Assembly (NCBI RefSeq): GCF_005503445.1
Contig: NZ_SCOH01000001.1
Coordinates: forward strand, 1 to 64,000
Origin: Chitinivorax sp. B
Lineage (GTDB): Bacteria > Pseudomonadota > Gammaproteobacteria > Burkholderiales > SCOH01
Direction: 5' to 3'
DNA length: 64,000 nt
Under the pieces are notes generated by a model. The model saw nothing but the letters and a program-made list of their open reading frames with translations, was not told where the DNA came from and made no database searches. Within the stretch, counting starts at the first letter, position 1. Each line of letters opens with the position of its first letter. The translations under genes and the position numbers were made by a program. Positions 18,610 through 26,975 of the stretch are shown here, piece by piece.

Positions 18610-19746
18610 CTAATGTGCCAGCATGCTGCGATCCTGCACTGGGGTGACCAGCGCTTGAGTGTAACGCTTTTGCCGGCGCTGCCAGAACGCTGATCCCGCC
18701 CAGCGTTGCTCCTCGCCATACCAGAAATCCAGATGCCGTTGATAGGCAGTGGCAATGTTGGATAGTTCACGTCGATAATCGTCCGGTGCGCTGAGGTCGC
18801 CTTGCAGGGTTCGGTCACAGGCTTCAGCAGCAGCCAAGCCGGTATAAAGGGCGTTGAACAGGCCCTGTGATGAAAGGGGATCAAAGCTTAACGCAGCATC
18901 ACCCACTGCAAACCAGCGTGCACCAGCACCAGGGTTGAGCATGGCAGAATGCGCTGCGGTGAGATTGACTTCATCTCCTGAGGTGAATGCACAGGCCGAT
19001 AGCAGTTCCCCCAAAATGTCCTGCTTGCGCGCGGTGCGGTTCAACCAGCCGGTATTACGCAACGAACGGGCTGTGGGCAGGTCACTGTCAGTATGAAAGG
19101 CCAGTACACGTCGTTGACCTGGCAGCGCAGCGCTATACCACCAGCCATCCACCGTCGATTCGATGATGGATAGTCCGTCACCCAGGCGCGCCTGATCACG
19201 GCCATACAGCCAGCCGCAGATCAGCTTGTCTTGTCGTTGTTGACGTGCACCAAGCTTGCGTGCCAGGTTGGCTGACCGGCCTGTGGCATCGATCAGTACG
19301 CTGGCTTGTAGCCGACAAGGACCCGCTGCCGTATTCAACATCAGTTGCCAGCCCCCTGGTGTTGCCGAGACGGATGTAACGGTGCTGGTAGTCAATAAGG
19401 CTGCCCCCCGGGCTAGTGCGTGGTGGCGAAGCCAAATTTCGAATTGTGCCCGTTCGAGATGCCAGCCATGTCCATTCGGGTCCCGCAGGAAATCCTGCTC
19501 GGCGGCCATGCCATTCCATATCGACCGGTTGCCGTGGCATGGTGCATGACCTTGTTTCAGGAAATCGTCCCACAGTCCCATATCGGTTAGCAGACGCTTG
19601 GCGGCCGGAGGGAGCGATTCGCCTATGCGAGGGGTGGGGATGGCTAGCCGATCAATCATCAGGACTTGATGACGGGTGGCGAGATTGAGCGCTGCCGTTG
19701 CGCCCGCAGGCCCAGCCCCAAGAATCAGGACATCGGTTTTGAGCAT
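18610..19746 (-). CDS. lodB: LodB-like FAD maturation protein
   Basis: A 378-residue flavoprotein of the tryptophan-halogenase/glucose-inhibited-division-like group. The FAD-binding motif GAGPAGATAALNLA is at residues 10-23, the second dinucleotide motif VLIDATGRSANLARKLG near residue 150, and GDAALSFDPLSSQGLFNAL near residue 290. Halogenase-specific Lys and WxWxIP features are not evident. LodB proteins are required to form the cysteine tryptophylquinone cofactor in their partner oxidase, and here the gene begins three bases after the lodA stop codon, which supports that role. The assignment depends on this pairing; alone it would only be called an FAD-dependent monooxygenase-like protein. 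Confidence 0.85.
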   Translation of the reverse strand: MLKTDVLILGAGPAGATAALNLATRHQVLMIDRLAIPTPRIGESLPPAAKRLLTDMGLWDDFLKQGHAPCHGNRSIWNGMAAEQDFLRDPNGHGWHLERAQFEIWLRHHALARGAALLTTSTVTSVSATPGGWQLMLNTAAGPCRLQASVLIDATGRSANLARKLGARQQRQDKLICGWLYGRDQARLGDGLSIIESTVDGWWYSAALPGQRRVLAFHTDSDLPTARSLRNTGWLNRTARKQDILGELLSACAFTSGDEVNLTAAHSAMLNPGAGARWFAVGDAALSFDPLSSQGLFNALYTGLAAAEACDRTLQGDLSAPDDYRRELSNIATAYQRHLDFWYGEEQRWAGSAFWQRRQKRYTQALVTPVQDRSMLAH

Positions 19747-19749
19747 GAT

Positions 19750-21630
19750 CTAACCTCGCCGCCAGCTGAGATGACGTGCTTTATCCGTGGCGGTGAGATC
19801 AACGTCCTCAAACTCCTCCGGCACCGGGATCGCAGCAGCCAACAAGCGGGCTTCGCCGCTGGGTGGCGGGAGTTGCTCCACCTCTAGTGTGGTGGGAAAC
19901 CCCGCACCATCACGCGGCCCGTCGCGGACTTCCACAATCCCCATCTGCGCCATATCGCGGATCATATTGTTGATCTGCTCCTGATAGCTGATATTGCCCA
20001 GTGGCCTGATCCAACTGGCACGTGTGGCAAATGCCTGCAGGCGCTCGTCAACTGGGAGCGATTCATTCATCACTGTGTCGTATGCCTGTTGCGTCATCAC
20101 CTGATTGGGTACACGGGCAGGCCAGAAGGTAGGTACATATGGGTCGTAGGATTTTTGATAACCCGAACGGCAACTGGCTGTATCGGTCTGCCAAGGTACG
20201 GCCATCCAGCGGGTGATGCCGCCGGGTGCTTGTGGCCCGCATGGGCTGGCAATATTGTCAGGTGTCAGTACCCCGCCGTAATTGGGCTCGACCCAGCCGG
20301 GTGGGACATGGGCTATCCTGAATGGCGCCATATACAGCGTGGCTTGTCGCATGGGCCAGGTCATTTCACACCCAGGGTGAAATGCATCCGCCAGGCAGAA
20401 TTCCATAGCGGATTGGATTAACGTATCTGGCTGCTGAGCTAGCGGTACCTCTTCTATTTTTTGCGGTGGCACGGCTTTGGGGTCGTAATCGGCGATGAAG
20501 TCACCCGCCGCCCATTGCTTCAGGAACAGTAACTGCAGATTGCTCAGGGCGGCGTTCTGTAGCGGAGTATCTGCCGGCGGAATACTCATTGCATCGCCAT
20601 ACAGCCATGGCCAAGGGGATGGCGCCCAGGCATCGCGTTTGAACTGCCGGAACTGATTGAACAGCGTCTGACGCCATTCCTTCAAGCTATCTGATGGATT
20701 GGCGAGTTTGCTCATCCAAGTCGTCTGACTGAACGGCGTACTCCCACCATGCCCGAAGGCGGCGGCAAAGCCTGCATTGACCCATTGTAAACGTGACATC
20801 CGTTCAAAAATGGGGCGGATGTCGTTCTGGAAGGATGGTTTGGCTGGAACGGGCAGTTTTTCTTCAGTAGCGAACAGATCGCGCATCAGGTCCCACATTG
20901 TCCGTACCGACTTTTGCTGTGGCGCATAGTTGGGTGGGGCAACAACGACCCAAGCTGGGTCCACGGGCAGATCCTGGCCCTGATAGCGGACGGTAGCCTT
21001 GACCGGGCCATCACCCACATCGTCATACCAACCTTCGTTATTGGCAAAGGTGATGGCTTGTGCACCATTCCAGGATGCCGATTTTCCGTGCCCACCCAGC
21101 ACTACCAGCCTGCCCTGGCTATCGGTGCGAAGTTCACCTAAGTACACTGACTTGCCCATGAATTGACCGGTGTTGAAAGCGTAAGCCTGGCCATGTTTGT
21201 CGCGTCCGGTGATGGTACGTTCACCCGGTTGGATACTGAGCAGACGACGATCCGACACTGCCATGTTACGTAGGAAGGAGGGCGGGGCTGTGGCTGCTTC
21301 AGGGATATCTAATGCAATCTGGAATTGGTACCAGGCAGCCTTTTCGTTGGCCAGCGTTACGGCCCATTCGATTTCGGCATTGTCGGCGGTCAGCTCTGTG
21401 ACCACTTCACCGGCCATGTTGAAACCATAAACGCGGAACCGCGCTGCTTCGCGCTTGATGGCACCGCTGGCATCGCGATAAAAACCTTGAGGCTGGGGGT
21501 GGGGTTCTGGTACTTCGGGCCCAATATAAAAATCTTCCAAGCTGTTGCCCACACGGGCGATGCCGATAGCCGGATAGATGCCGGCCTTGACGATGGTGGT
21601 ATCACTGGGTAGGACTTGAGCAGCAGACAT
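19750..21630 (-). CDS. lodA: LodA-like quinoprotein amino-acid/amine oxidase
   Basis: A 626-residue member of the LodA/GoxA family, oxidases that deaminate an amino-acid or amine substrate and release hydrogen peroxide, using a cysteine tryptophylquinone made from two of their own residues. The family N-terminus VKAGIYPAIGIARVGNS is present at about residues 14-30. By position, the cofactor residues should be Cys421 in FHPGCEMTWPMR and Trp480 in VPWQTDTASC, 59 apart; the family arrangement is similar. It is about 100 residues shorter than Marinomonas LodA. The ATG at 21630 has GAGGGG upstream. There is no signal peptide. Substrate (lysine, glycine or another) cannot be read from sequence. lodB follows at once. 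Confidence 0.88.
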   Translation of the reverse strand: MSAAQVLPSDTTIVKAGIYPAIGIARVGNSLEDFYIGPEVPEPHPQPQGFYRDASGAIKREAARFRVYGFNMAGEVVTELTADNAEIEWAVTLANEKAAWYQFQIALDIPEAATAPPSFLRNMAVSDRRLLSIQPGERTITGRDKHGQAYAFNTGQFMGKSVYLGELRTDSQGRLVVLGGHGKSASWNGAQAITFANNEGWYDDVGDGPVKATVRYQGQDLPVDPAWVVVAPPNYAPQQKSVRTMWDLMRDLFATEEKLPVPAKPSFQNDIRPIFERMSRLQWVNAGFAAAFGHGGSTPFSQTTWMSKLANPSDSLKEWRQTLFNQFRQFKRDAWAPSPWPWLYGDAMSIPPADTPLQNAALSNLQLLFLKQWAAGDFIADYDPKAVPPQKIEEVPLAQQPDTLIQSAMEFCLADAFHPGCEMTWPMRQATLYMAPFRIAHVPPGWVEPNYGGVLTPDNIASPCGPQAPGGITRWMAVPWQTDTASCRSGYQKSYDPYVPTFWPARVPNQVMTQQAYDTVMNESLPVDERLQAFATRASWIRPLGNISYQEQINNMIRDMAQMGIVEVRDGPRDGAGFPTTLEVEQLPPPSGEARLLAAAIPVPEEFEDVDLTATDKARHLSWRRG

Positions 21631-21712
21631 GAGTACCCCTCTTTCCATGACAGTTGATTGGCACACAGCATGGATTGCACTATTGACCATGGACGCATAT
21701 TAATCCAGATGA

Positions 21713-21734
21713 AAAAACTGCCGGTTTCAACCGG
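21713..21734 (-). promoter_or_regulatory. Terminator-like hairpin in the lodA leader
   Basis: CCGGTT and AACCGG (21721-21734) form a stem that, on the minus strand, is followed by CAGTTTTTTC. This is the shape of an intrinsic terminator, 90 bases before the lodA start. If the lodA promoter lies further upstream, it could act as an attenuator. The stem is only six pairs. Confidence 0.35.
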
Positions 21735-21891
21735 CCGTGTCGGGATTCCATGCCAAATATCATGCATGGACGGTACGTGTTCCTATGGCTGTGCGGTATG
21801 CGGGCTAATTCATCAAATCCGGATGGATGATGTTTTACTAATGAGAAAACGTATGTTTTTTTGTAAGTGTGCCAACAGGAAATTAACAGCG

Positions 21892-21915
21892 TGATGACAC
21901 TGGTATGCGTCATCA
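21892..21915. promoter_or_regulatory. Inverted repeat upstream of the MerR gene
   Basis: TGATGAC (21892-21898) and GTCATCA (21909-21915) are perfect 7-base arms, 10 bases apart, ending 24 bases before the MerR start codon. MerR-family regulators bind such dyads and usually regulate their own gene. Binding is inferred. Confidence 0.4.
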
Positions 21916-21939
21916 ATAACGACACGAACAGGAGCTTGC

Positions 21940-22347
21940 ATGTACATCGGTGAAGTCTCACGCCGGACAGGTGCATCGGTCAAGGCAATCCGGCACTATG
22001 AAACACTGGGCCTGCTGGGGCAGGTGCCACGGGCTGGTAAGTATCGTCGCTATACAGATCGGGATGTCGTCTGGATCAAATTGATCAAACAGGCGCAGAC
22101 ACTGGGGTTTCGGCTGGCGGAGCTGAATCTGGTATTGGACGGGAGCCTCGACGAACCTGACTGGTATGGCCTGTTGACCCAGATTGACTCGAAGCAATCC
22201 ATGCTCCGCCAGGAAATTGCCCGGTTACAAACGCTGGACCGGCATTTGGGTGAAGTCCGTCAGGCAATGTATGAATGCCTGACCGATAGCGAATATCAAT
22301 CACCCTGTGACATGGCCAATTGGGTTATCGACAATCGACAAGCTTGA
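21940..22347 (+). CDS. MerR-family transcriptional regulator
   Basis: A 135-residue regulator. The N-terminal winged helix-turn-helix is clear (MYIGEVSRRTGASVKAIRHYE, then GLL...YRRYTDRDVVWIKLIKQAQTLGF), followed by the long dimerisation helix (about residues 78-115). The C-terminal effector region is short. It has a Cys at about residue 112 (MYECLTDSEY) and another near 124 (SPCDMAN), which could bind metal or sense redox state, but no known metal-binding loop is recognisable. The oxidoreductase gene follows on the same strand 57 bases downstream, a usual MerR target arrangement. GGAGC precedes the ATG. Confidence 0.87.
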   Translation: MYIGEVSRRTGASVKAIRHYETLGLLGQVPRAGKYRRYTDRDVVWIKLIKQAQTLGFRLAELNLVLDGSLDEPDWYGLLTQIDSKQSMLRQEIARLQTLDRHLGEVRQAMYECLTDSEYQSPCDMANWVIDNRQA

Positions 22348-22404
22348 CTCTGCCATCAAGGGCAGACTTTATCCTGACCTGGTCTTTCAGGATCGGGAAA
22401 CAAG

Positions 22405-22983
22405 ATGTCAAAACGTATATTGGTGCTGTTGGGGCACCCTTCATCAAGCAGCTTTTGCAGTGCATTGGCTGGTACCTATGTTGAAGCGGCCCGCGCTGCT
22501 GGCCATCAGGTCAAGATCTTGCGGTTGGGCGAAATGCAGTTTGATCCGAATCTGCACGAAGGGTATCAGCAAATTCAAGCGCTGGAGCCGGATTTACTGG
22601 ATGCGCAAGCAGCCATTGAATGGGCCGAGCATCTGGTGTGGGTGTATCCAATCTGGTGGGGGAGCGTGCCGGCTATATTGAAAGGTTTTCTTGACCGGGT
22701 TTTTCTGCCTGGGTTCGCATTCAAATATCAGCCCGGCAAGCTCTGGCCGGACAAGTTATTGTCAGGTCGCACGGCTCACCTGATTGTGACATTGGATACA
22801 CCACCTTGGTACTTCCGCTGGATTTACCGCATGCCCGGGGTGTATCAAATGGAGAAGACAACGCTGGCGTTTTGCGGCATTCAACCAGTCAAAACGTTGC
22901 AGTTTGGCCCAGTACTGAATTCCACCCCGTCACAACGCGAGGGGTGGTCAATACAGGTGGGGCAGCTGGCAAGGACTGTGTGA
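22405..22983 (+). CDS. NAD(P)H-dependent flavodoxin-fold oxidoreductase
   Basis: A 192-residue protein of the flavodoxin_2 family (NQO1/MdaB/KefF type). It shows the FMN-binding start RILVLLGHPSSSSFCSALA and the characteristic WVYPIWWGSVPAILKGFLDRVFLPGFAF segment (about residues 78-106), then LIVTLDTPPWYF. Such enzymes reduce quinones or other electrophiles by two electrons. The MerR gene immediately upstream on the same strand is its likely regulator, forming a small stress-response cassette. Exact substrate unknown. Confidence 0.87.
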   Translation: MSKRILVLLGHPSSSSFCSALAGTYVEAARAAGHQVKILRLGEMQFDPNLHEGYQQIQALEPDLLDAQAAIEWAEHLVWVYPIWWGSVPAILKGFLDRVFLPGFAFKYQPGKLWPDKLLSGRTAHLIVTLDTPPWYFRWIYRMPGVYQMEKTTLAFCGIQPVKTLQFGPVLNSTPSQREGWSIQVGQLARTV

Positions 22984-23023
22984 TGAGGTGGTTGCTTCCA
23001 GGCGATGCCGAACCAAGGGCAGA

Positions 23024-23656
23024 TCAGACGGATTTGCTCTTGTATTCGCACAGATCCAGAATCACACAGCGCTCGCATTCGGGCTTACGGGCCTTGCACA
23101 CGTAGCGCCCGTGCAGGATCAGCCAGTGATGCGCATCCTGCTTGAATTCAGCGGGTACGACTTTCAACAGCTTCTGTTCTACCTCTTCCACATTCTTGCC
23201 TGGGGCGAGCCCAATACGGTTGGCGATACGGAAGATATGGGTATCGACAGCGATGGTTGGCTCGCCGAACGCTGTATTCAGTACCACGTTGGCGGTTTTC
23301 CGGCCAACGCCAGGCAAGGCTTCCAGGTCTTCCCGCGTACGCGGGACTTCGCCGCCGTGCCGTTCAAGCAGGATGCGACAGGTAGCCAGCAGATTTTTGG
23401 CCTTACTGCGGTACAGGCCGATACTACCAATATAATGCTCAAGGGTTTCCTGGCCCAGGGCCAGAATGGTGGCAGGCGTGTTGGCAACGGGGAATAGCTT
23501 GCGGGTCGCCTTGTTGACCCCAACATCGGTTGCCTGTGCCGATAGCAACACGGCAGTGAGCAGCTCGAAAGGCGTGGTGTAATCCAGCTCGGTGGTGGGA
23601 TGCGGGTTCTGCTCACGCAGGCGTTCGAAAATCTGGCGACGTTTGGCGGCGTTCAT
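23024..23656 (-). CDS. nth: Endonuclease III
   Basis: A 210-residue DNA glycosylase/AP lyase that removes oxidised pyrimidines; E. coli Nth has 211. The helix-hairpin-helix LPGVGRKTANVVLNTAF carries the catalytic Lys, and the catalytic Asp is in TIAVDTHIFRI. The C-terminal 4Fe-4S cluster motif is intact: Cys-x6-Cys-x2-Cys-x5-Cys in CKARKPECERCVILDLC. The ATG at 23656 gives the family start MNAAKRRQIFERL and lies 26 bases after the rsxE stop, repeating the rsxE-nth order known from E. coli and other proteobacteria. Confidence 0.96.
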   Translation of the reverse strand: MNAAKRRQIFERLREQNPHPTTELDYTTPFELLTAVLLSAQATDVGVNKATRKLFPVANTPATILALGQETLEHYIGSIGLYRSKAKNLLATCRILLERHGGEVPRTREDLEALPGVGRKTANVVLNTAFGEPTIAVDTHIFRIANRIGLAPGKNVEEVEQKLLKVVPAEFKQDAHHWLILHGRYVCKARKPECERCVILDLCEYKSKSV

Positions 23657-23682
23657 ACGGTCCAACAATTGAGAAGTAGTGA

Positions 23683-24378
23683 TCAGGAGGCGATGGCTGT
23701 GGTGGTTTGGGCCGGGTGATCTGAATGGCGACGTGCCGTGTGTGCTAGCCATGCATTACGTCCAGCTATCAATAAACCCAGGCCCATGAAGGCACCTGGG
23801 GGCAACAACGCCAACAGAAAGCCAGGGTAATCAACCGGTAGGACATGAATCACCCATGCTTTGCCAAACTCAGGGCCGACAATCAAATCAATCCCGGCAA
23901 GCAAGGTGCCTTGGCCAACCAGTTCACGCAAACTTCCCAAGGTGGCAAGTACGGCAGTCAGGCCAATTCCCATCATGAAGCCATCCACCAATGACGGCAG
24001 CACACGATGCTTGGCGGCGAAGGCCTCCGCACGGGCCAATACAATGCAGTTGGTAGTGATCAAGGCAACGAACAGGCCCAGTATGGAATACAAGCCGGGT
24101 AGCCAAGCCTGCATCATCAACTGGATCACGGTCACCAAGGCAGCGATGATCAGCACGAAGACCGGGATGCGGACTTCACTTGGCACCCAATGCCGGATGG
24201 TGCTGACGGCGGTGCTTGATGCGGCCATGGCTAAGGTGGTGGCCAGACCAAGACTGGTGCCGTTGACCAATGTGTTGCTGACGGCCAATAACGGACATAA
24301 GCCGAGCAGTTGTATGAGACCGGGGTTTTGGTGCCACAACGCATCTTGGCAGATATCTGATAGGGTTTTCTCGTTCAT
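23683..24378 (-). CDS. rsxE: Rnf/Rsx electron-transport complex subunit E
   Basis: An integral membrane subunit (231 residues, about six helices) of the Rnf complex, which moves electrons between NADH and ferredoxin coupled to ion flux, or in some bacteria resets the redox sensor SoxR. The family features are present: NPGLIQLLGLCPLLAVSNTLVNG and the ITTNCIVLARAEAFA motif, where the Cys residues ligate the membrane-embedded iron-sulfur centre with RsxA. It is separated from rsxG by 2.6 kb containing a hydrolase gene, a binding protein gene and a decayed gene. Its ATG overlaps the stop of the hydrolase gene (ATGA), so it depends on that transcript. Confidence 0.94.
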   Translation of the reverse strand: MNEKTLSDICQDALWHQNPGLIQLLGLCPLLAVSNTLVNGTSLGLATTLAMAASSTAVSTIRHWVPSEVRIPVFVLIIAALVTVIQLMMQAWLPGLYSILGLFVALITTNCIVLARAEAFAAKHRVLPSLVDGFMMGIGLTAVLATLGSLRELVGQGTLLAGIDLIVGPEFGKAWVIHVLPVDYPGFLLALLPPGAFMGLGLLIAGRNAWLAHTARRHSDHPAQTTTAIAS

Positions 24379-25061
24379 GCCCCGATTTTATCGCACAGCG
24401 CAGCCAAGTGCGCAGGGTGTTGATCCAGCCAGGGCCAAATGGCGTGGTTTGTGGGTAACCAGACCAGTTCCCGCTCGCGGGCTCGGTTGGCGGATGTATA
24501 GAGTCGTTCGACTATAGCGGCGGGAATCACTGCATCCTGCTCTGCCGCTACAATCAATAACCGCCCTGTAAAGCCAGACAGAATTTCCCAGGCATCGGAG
24601 TGTTGCCAACTATCAGGCTGGCGGATGATGGCAGAAAATGCCGGACCAAATGGCACAGCATATGCTGCAGGTATATAGATGCCAGGCACGCAAAGTATCA
24701 GTTGAACGGTCGGATAAAGTGTACTGAGCCGGATTGCATTGTAAGCCCCCATGCTAGAGCCCAGTAACGACAATGGGCCGGCCAGGTCTGTAGCTTGAAT
24801 GACGGCTTGAGTCTGTTGGGTACGCAACGACAGACTGCTGTGCTGTATCAGGCCACCCGTCTCACCGTGGCCAATCAAATCTGCCGCTACACTGGCTCGT
24901 CCCTGTTTCAGCAAGGCATATCGCAAGGCTAGAAATTGCTGGCGTGATGCTTGACCTGCACCATGCAACATCAGTAGCGGGTTATGTTGGCCGAGACGGT
25001 CGGCGTGTAACAGGTGGTTGTGAAAGGAGAGGCTGAAAGACTGCAATGAGGTTGATTGCAT
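24375..25061 (-). CDS. Alpha/beta hydrolase within the Rnf cluster
   Basis: A 228-residue cytoplasmic alpha/beta hydrolase with no signal peptide. The oxyanion region is LMLHGAGQASRQQ, the nucleophile elbow is LGSSMGAYNAIRLS (Ser in SSMGA), the acid is in VAAEQDAVIPAA, and the His is in LPTNHAIW near the end. The fold matches small acyl hydrolases; substrate unknown. Its stop codon overlaps the rsxE start (ATGA), so the two are translationally coupled although hydrolases are not part of the known Rnf complex. No Shine-Dalgarno is evident at the ATG at 25061. Confidence 0.78.
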   Translation of the reverse strand: MQSTSLQSFSLSFHNHLLHADRLGQHNPLLMLHGAGQASRQQFLALRYALLKQGRASVAADLIGHGETGGLIQHSSLSLRTQQTQAVIQATDLAGPLSLLGSSMGAYNAIRLSTLYPTVQLILCVPGIYIPAAYAVPFGPAFSAIIRQPDSWQHSDAWEILSGFTGRLLIVAAEQDAVIPAAIVERLYTSANRARERELVWLPTNHAIWPWLDQHPAHLAALCDKIGA

Positions 25062-25151
25062 GATTGGTCGGATTCAGCAGGGTGCCGTGTCGGTTTGCAC
25101 GGGAACGTCAAAGGCGTGTGCCGGCGGCACACGCCCTCGGTTACGCCACGA

Positions 25152-25940
25152 TCAAGGAATGATCTTGAAAGTACGGTAGATTGGCATGGTGTTGAACCAG
25201 CGATTGAAGATCTTGGTGGCTTCGCCGTTCTTTTCCATGTCGATCAGGCCGTCGTTGATTTCCTTCAACAGGCGTTTTTCGCCTTTGCGAACGGCAATGC
25301 CATAAGCGTCGAATGAAATCGAAACCGGGGCGATTTCATACTGTTCCTTGCCTGGCATCTTGGCCAACAGCGCCGCCAGGTTAGGCTCGTCGTTGGTCAC
25401 GGCATCCACTTTGCCTTCGCCCAACAGTTTGAACATGTCAGGTTCGGTGTCGACCACGACAACCTTGGCGTGTGGTAGCTCTTTACGTAGCTGTTTCTCG
25501 CTGGTGGTGCCTTTCACTGCAGCGATCGTTGCTTGGGTCAGCTGGTCTACATTGGATACACGACCCTTCTTCACTACAAACTTTTGACCCGTAATGAAGT
25601 AACCGAAACTGAAATCTACCTGACGCTCCCGCTCTACATTCTTGGTAAAGGTCGCAGCGACCATATCGACTTGTTGGCTTTGCAGCACAGACAAACGATC
25701 TGCCAAGGCAATTGGCTTGATGACCAGTTTCACACCCAGTTTTTTGGCAATGCCATCGGCAAAATCGATGTCATAACCTGACACGGTACGGCTTTTCGGG
25801 TCCAGTTGGCCAAATGGGGGCGATTCATAAGAAACGCCAACCAGCAGCGTACCTTTCTTTTTGATGTCATCCAGCGCATCGGCATGGACCACGCCTGCAG
25901 CCAGAAAAAGTGCAGAGAAAACGAGCGAGTTGTATTTCAT
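25152..25940 (-). CDS. Periplasmic amino-acid-type solute-binding protein
   Basis: A 262-residue family-3 extracellular binding protein. The signal peptide ends VVHA at about residue 20; then come IKKKGTLLVGVSYESPPFG, GYDIDFADGIAKKLGVKL, and VAATFTKNVERERQVDFSFGYF, the usual ligand-pocket segments, with TNDEPNLAALL late in the sequence. AAGGACTGTGAACC precedes the ATG. The matching permease and ATPase are not in the window. It lies between rsxG and rsxE on the same strand but is separated from rsxG by a decayed region and from the hydrolase gene by 90 bases, so it probably has its own promoter. Confidence 0.88.
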   Translation of the reverse strand: MKYNSLVFSALFLAAGVVHADALDDIKKKGTLLVGVSYESPPFGQLDPKSRTVSGYDIDFADGIAKKLGVKLVIKPIALADRLSVLQSQQVDMVAATFTKNVERERQVDFSFGYFITGQKFVVKKGRVSNVDQLTQATIAAVKGTTSEKQLRKELPHAKVVVVDTEPDMFKLLGEGKVDAVTNDEPNLAALLAKMPGKEQYEIAPVSISFDAYGIAVRKGEKRLLKEINDGLIDMEKNGEATKIFNRWFNTMPIYRTFKIIP

Positions 25941-26181
25941 GGTTCACAGTCCTTATAAGGGCGTACTCTTACCGATCTTTCAAGAAGATAGTAACGGTAT
26001 AGGACGCAAAACCCGATTATGAAAACTCGGGCGAGGTCGCACGATAGCCGGGGTTAGGGATTTCCGCTACTGGTGAAATCCGTAGTGGGTGGTTGACAAC
26101 GGATTTGCAATCGTTATCGGAAATCGGACTGGCATTGCTGCAGATTGCCAATGTCATGGGAATGCTGTTTTGAAACAACAC
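25941..26181. other. Intergenic region upstream of the binding-protein gene
   Basis: No gene is seen. GGATTTC and GAAATCC (near 26059-26082) form a small hairpin. The promoter of the binding-protein gene should be here on the minus strand; only a weak TTTTCA-N18-TATACC pair can be made out. Confidence 0.35.
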
Positions 26182-26975
26182 TTAGTCAGACTGGTGACGA
26201 TGTTTGACGGGTCGCGTGATGGTATGGCTGGTCGGCTTGTGCCAATGTTGCCAAAGGCTTTTGGCCGGCGGCAGGTTTTCGAGCCGCTTGGCAAGTTGCC
26301 GAAAATATGCTGCTTGTTCGTGATCCATTGTGTAACCCAATAAACCCTGTTGTAGGCTCTGTTGACGTAGTTTCATAGCTCGCGCCGATCTGACTTTGGG
26401 CATGCACCGTTGTCGCAAACCGCTTGCATAGATCACTATGCGGCGAGCTTCGCTCTTAGGCTCATGCCCAAAACCAGGTCAACGCGTGCGTGAAACTACG
26501 TCAACAGAGCCTAAATAATCCGCCAACGTATCTCACGCTTCCGGTAAGCCAGCAGCAATGGCCTGCCGTAAATAACGGTGGCCGATGGCAGCGTTTTGGG
26601 GAAAGTAGGGCGTGCCCCAGAACCGATCCAGAGCATGTATCCACATGCTTCGCGGGTGTCCACAGTCAGCCGCTTTTTTGAATCGCCATGCAGCACGTTC
26701 AGGCCGTTTGGCACTGCTGGCCCAGCTCGTCATACATCCCCTGTAGGTAGATGGCGGTCGGGCTTCCCAGCATTGCTACCTGCCGAATACCGGCTCGATG
26801 GCGTGATTCGATGGCACGAACAGCGGTGCGGGGTGGAAACACACGGGCATTGAACAGTATCGGCAATACCCTTTTGGATCAATCGCTGCAGTATGCGTGT
26901 GCGGTCACCTTTTCTTGGCATTCGGTCGCGCACAACCCTGGCCAGTTGGACGCGTTGTCGCAGTGCCGGCTTCAT
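26182..26975 (-). pseudogene. Decayed Sel1-repeat gene of the Rnf cluster, interrupted by an inverted-repeat element
   Basis: Three minus-strand frames carry pieces of one protein. From the ATG at 26975 the first piece reads MKPALRQRVQLARVV. After a frame change the sequence continues as AVRAIESRHRAGIRQVAML, then in a third frame as AAWRFKKAADCGHPRSM and AAIGHRYLRQAIAAGLPEA, which have the AxxWxxKAAxxGH spacing of Sel1-like repeats. The 159-bp element at 26354-26512 follows. Beyond it the tail GYTMDHEQAAYFRQLAKRL runs to a stop at 26182. The ATG overlaps the rsxG stop codon (ATGA), so the intact ancestor was probably translated with rsxG. At least two frameshifts plus the insertion make it a pseudogene, unless sequencing errors explain the shifts. 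Confidence 0.65.
26354..26512. mobile_element. MITE-like 159-bp inverted-repeat element
   Basis: Perfect 22-base terminal inverted repeats lie at 26354-26375 (AGGCTCTGTTGACGTAGTTT...) and 26491-26512. Inside them the arms remain similar for another 30 or so bases and share TTTGGGCATG / CATGCCCAAA. The flanking dinucleotide is TA on both sides if the repeats are taken from GGCTCT, which fits a TA target duplication. The element is too short for a transposase. It sits inside a decayed Sel1-repeat gene. No second copy is in the window. It may derive from an insertion sequence mobilised in trans. Confidence 0.75.

Larger units (their letters stand above)
21631..21939. other. Divergent lodA-merR intergenic region
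   Basis: This 309-base region must hold the promoters of lodA (minus) and the MerR gene (plus). It contains the terminator-like hairpin at 21713-21734 and an inverted repeat at 21892-21915, described separately. A possible TTGTAA-N17-TAACAG pair facing the MerR gene is weak. Confidence 0.4.
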
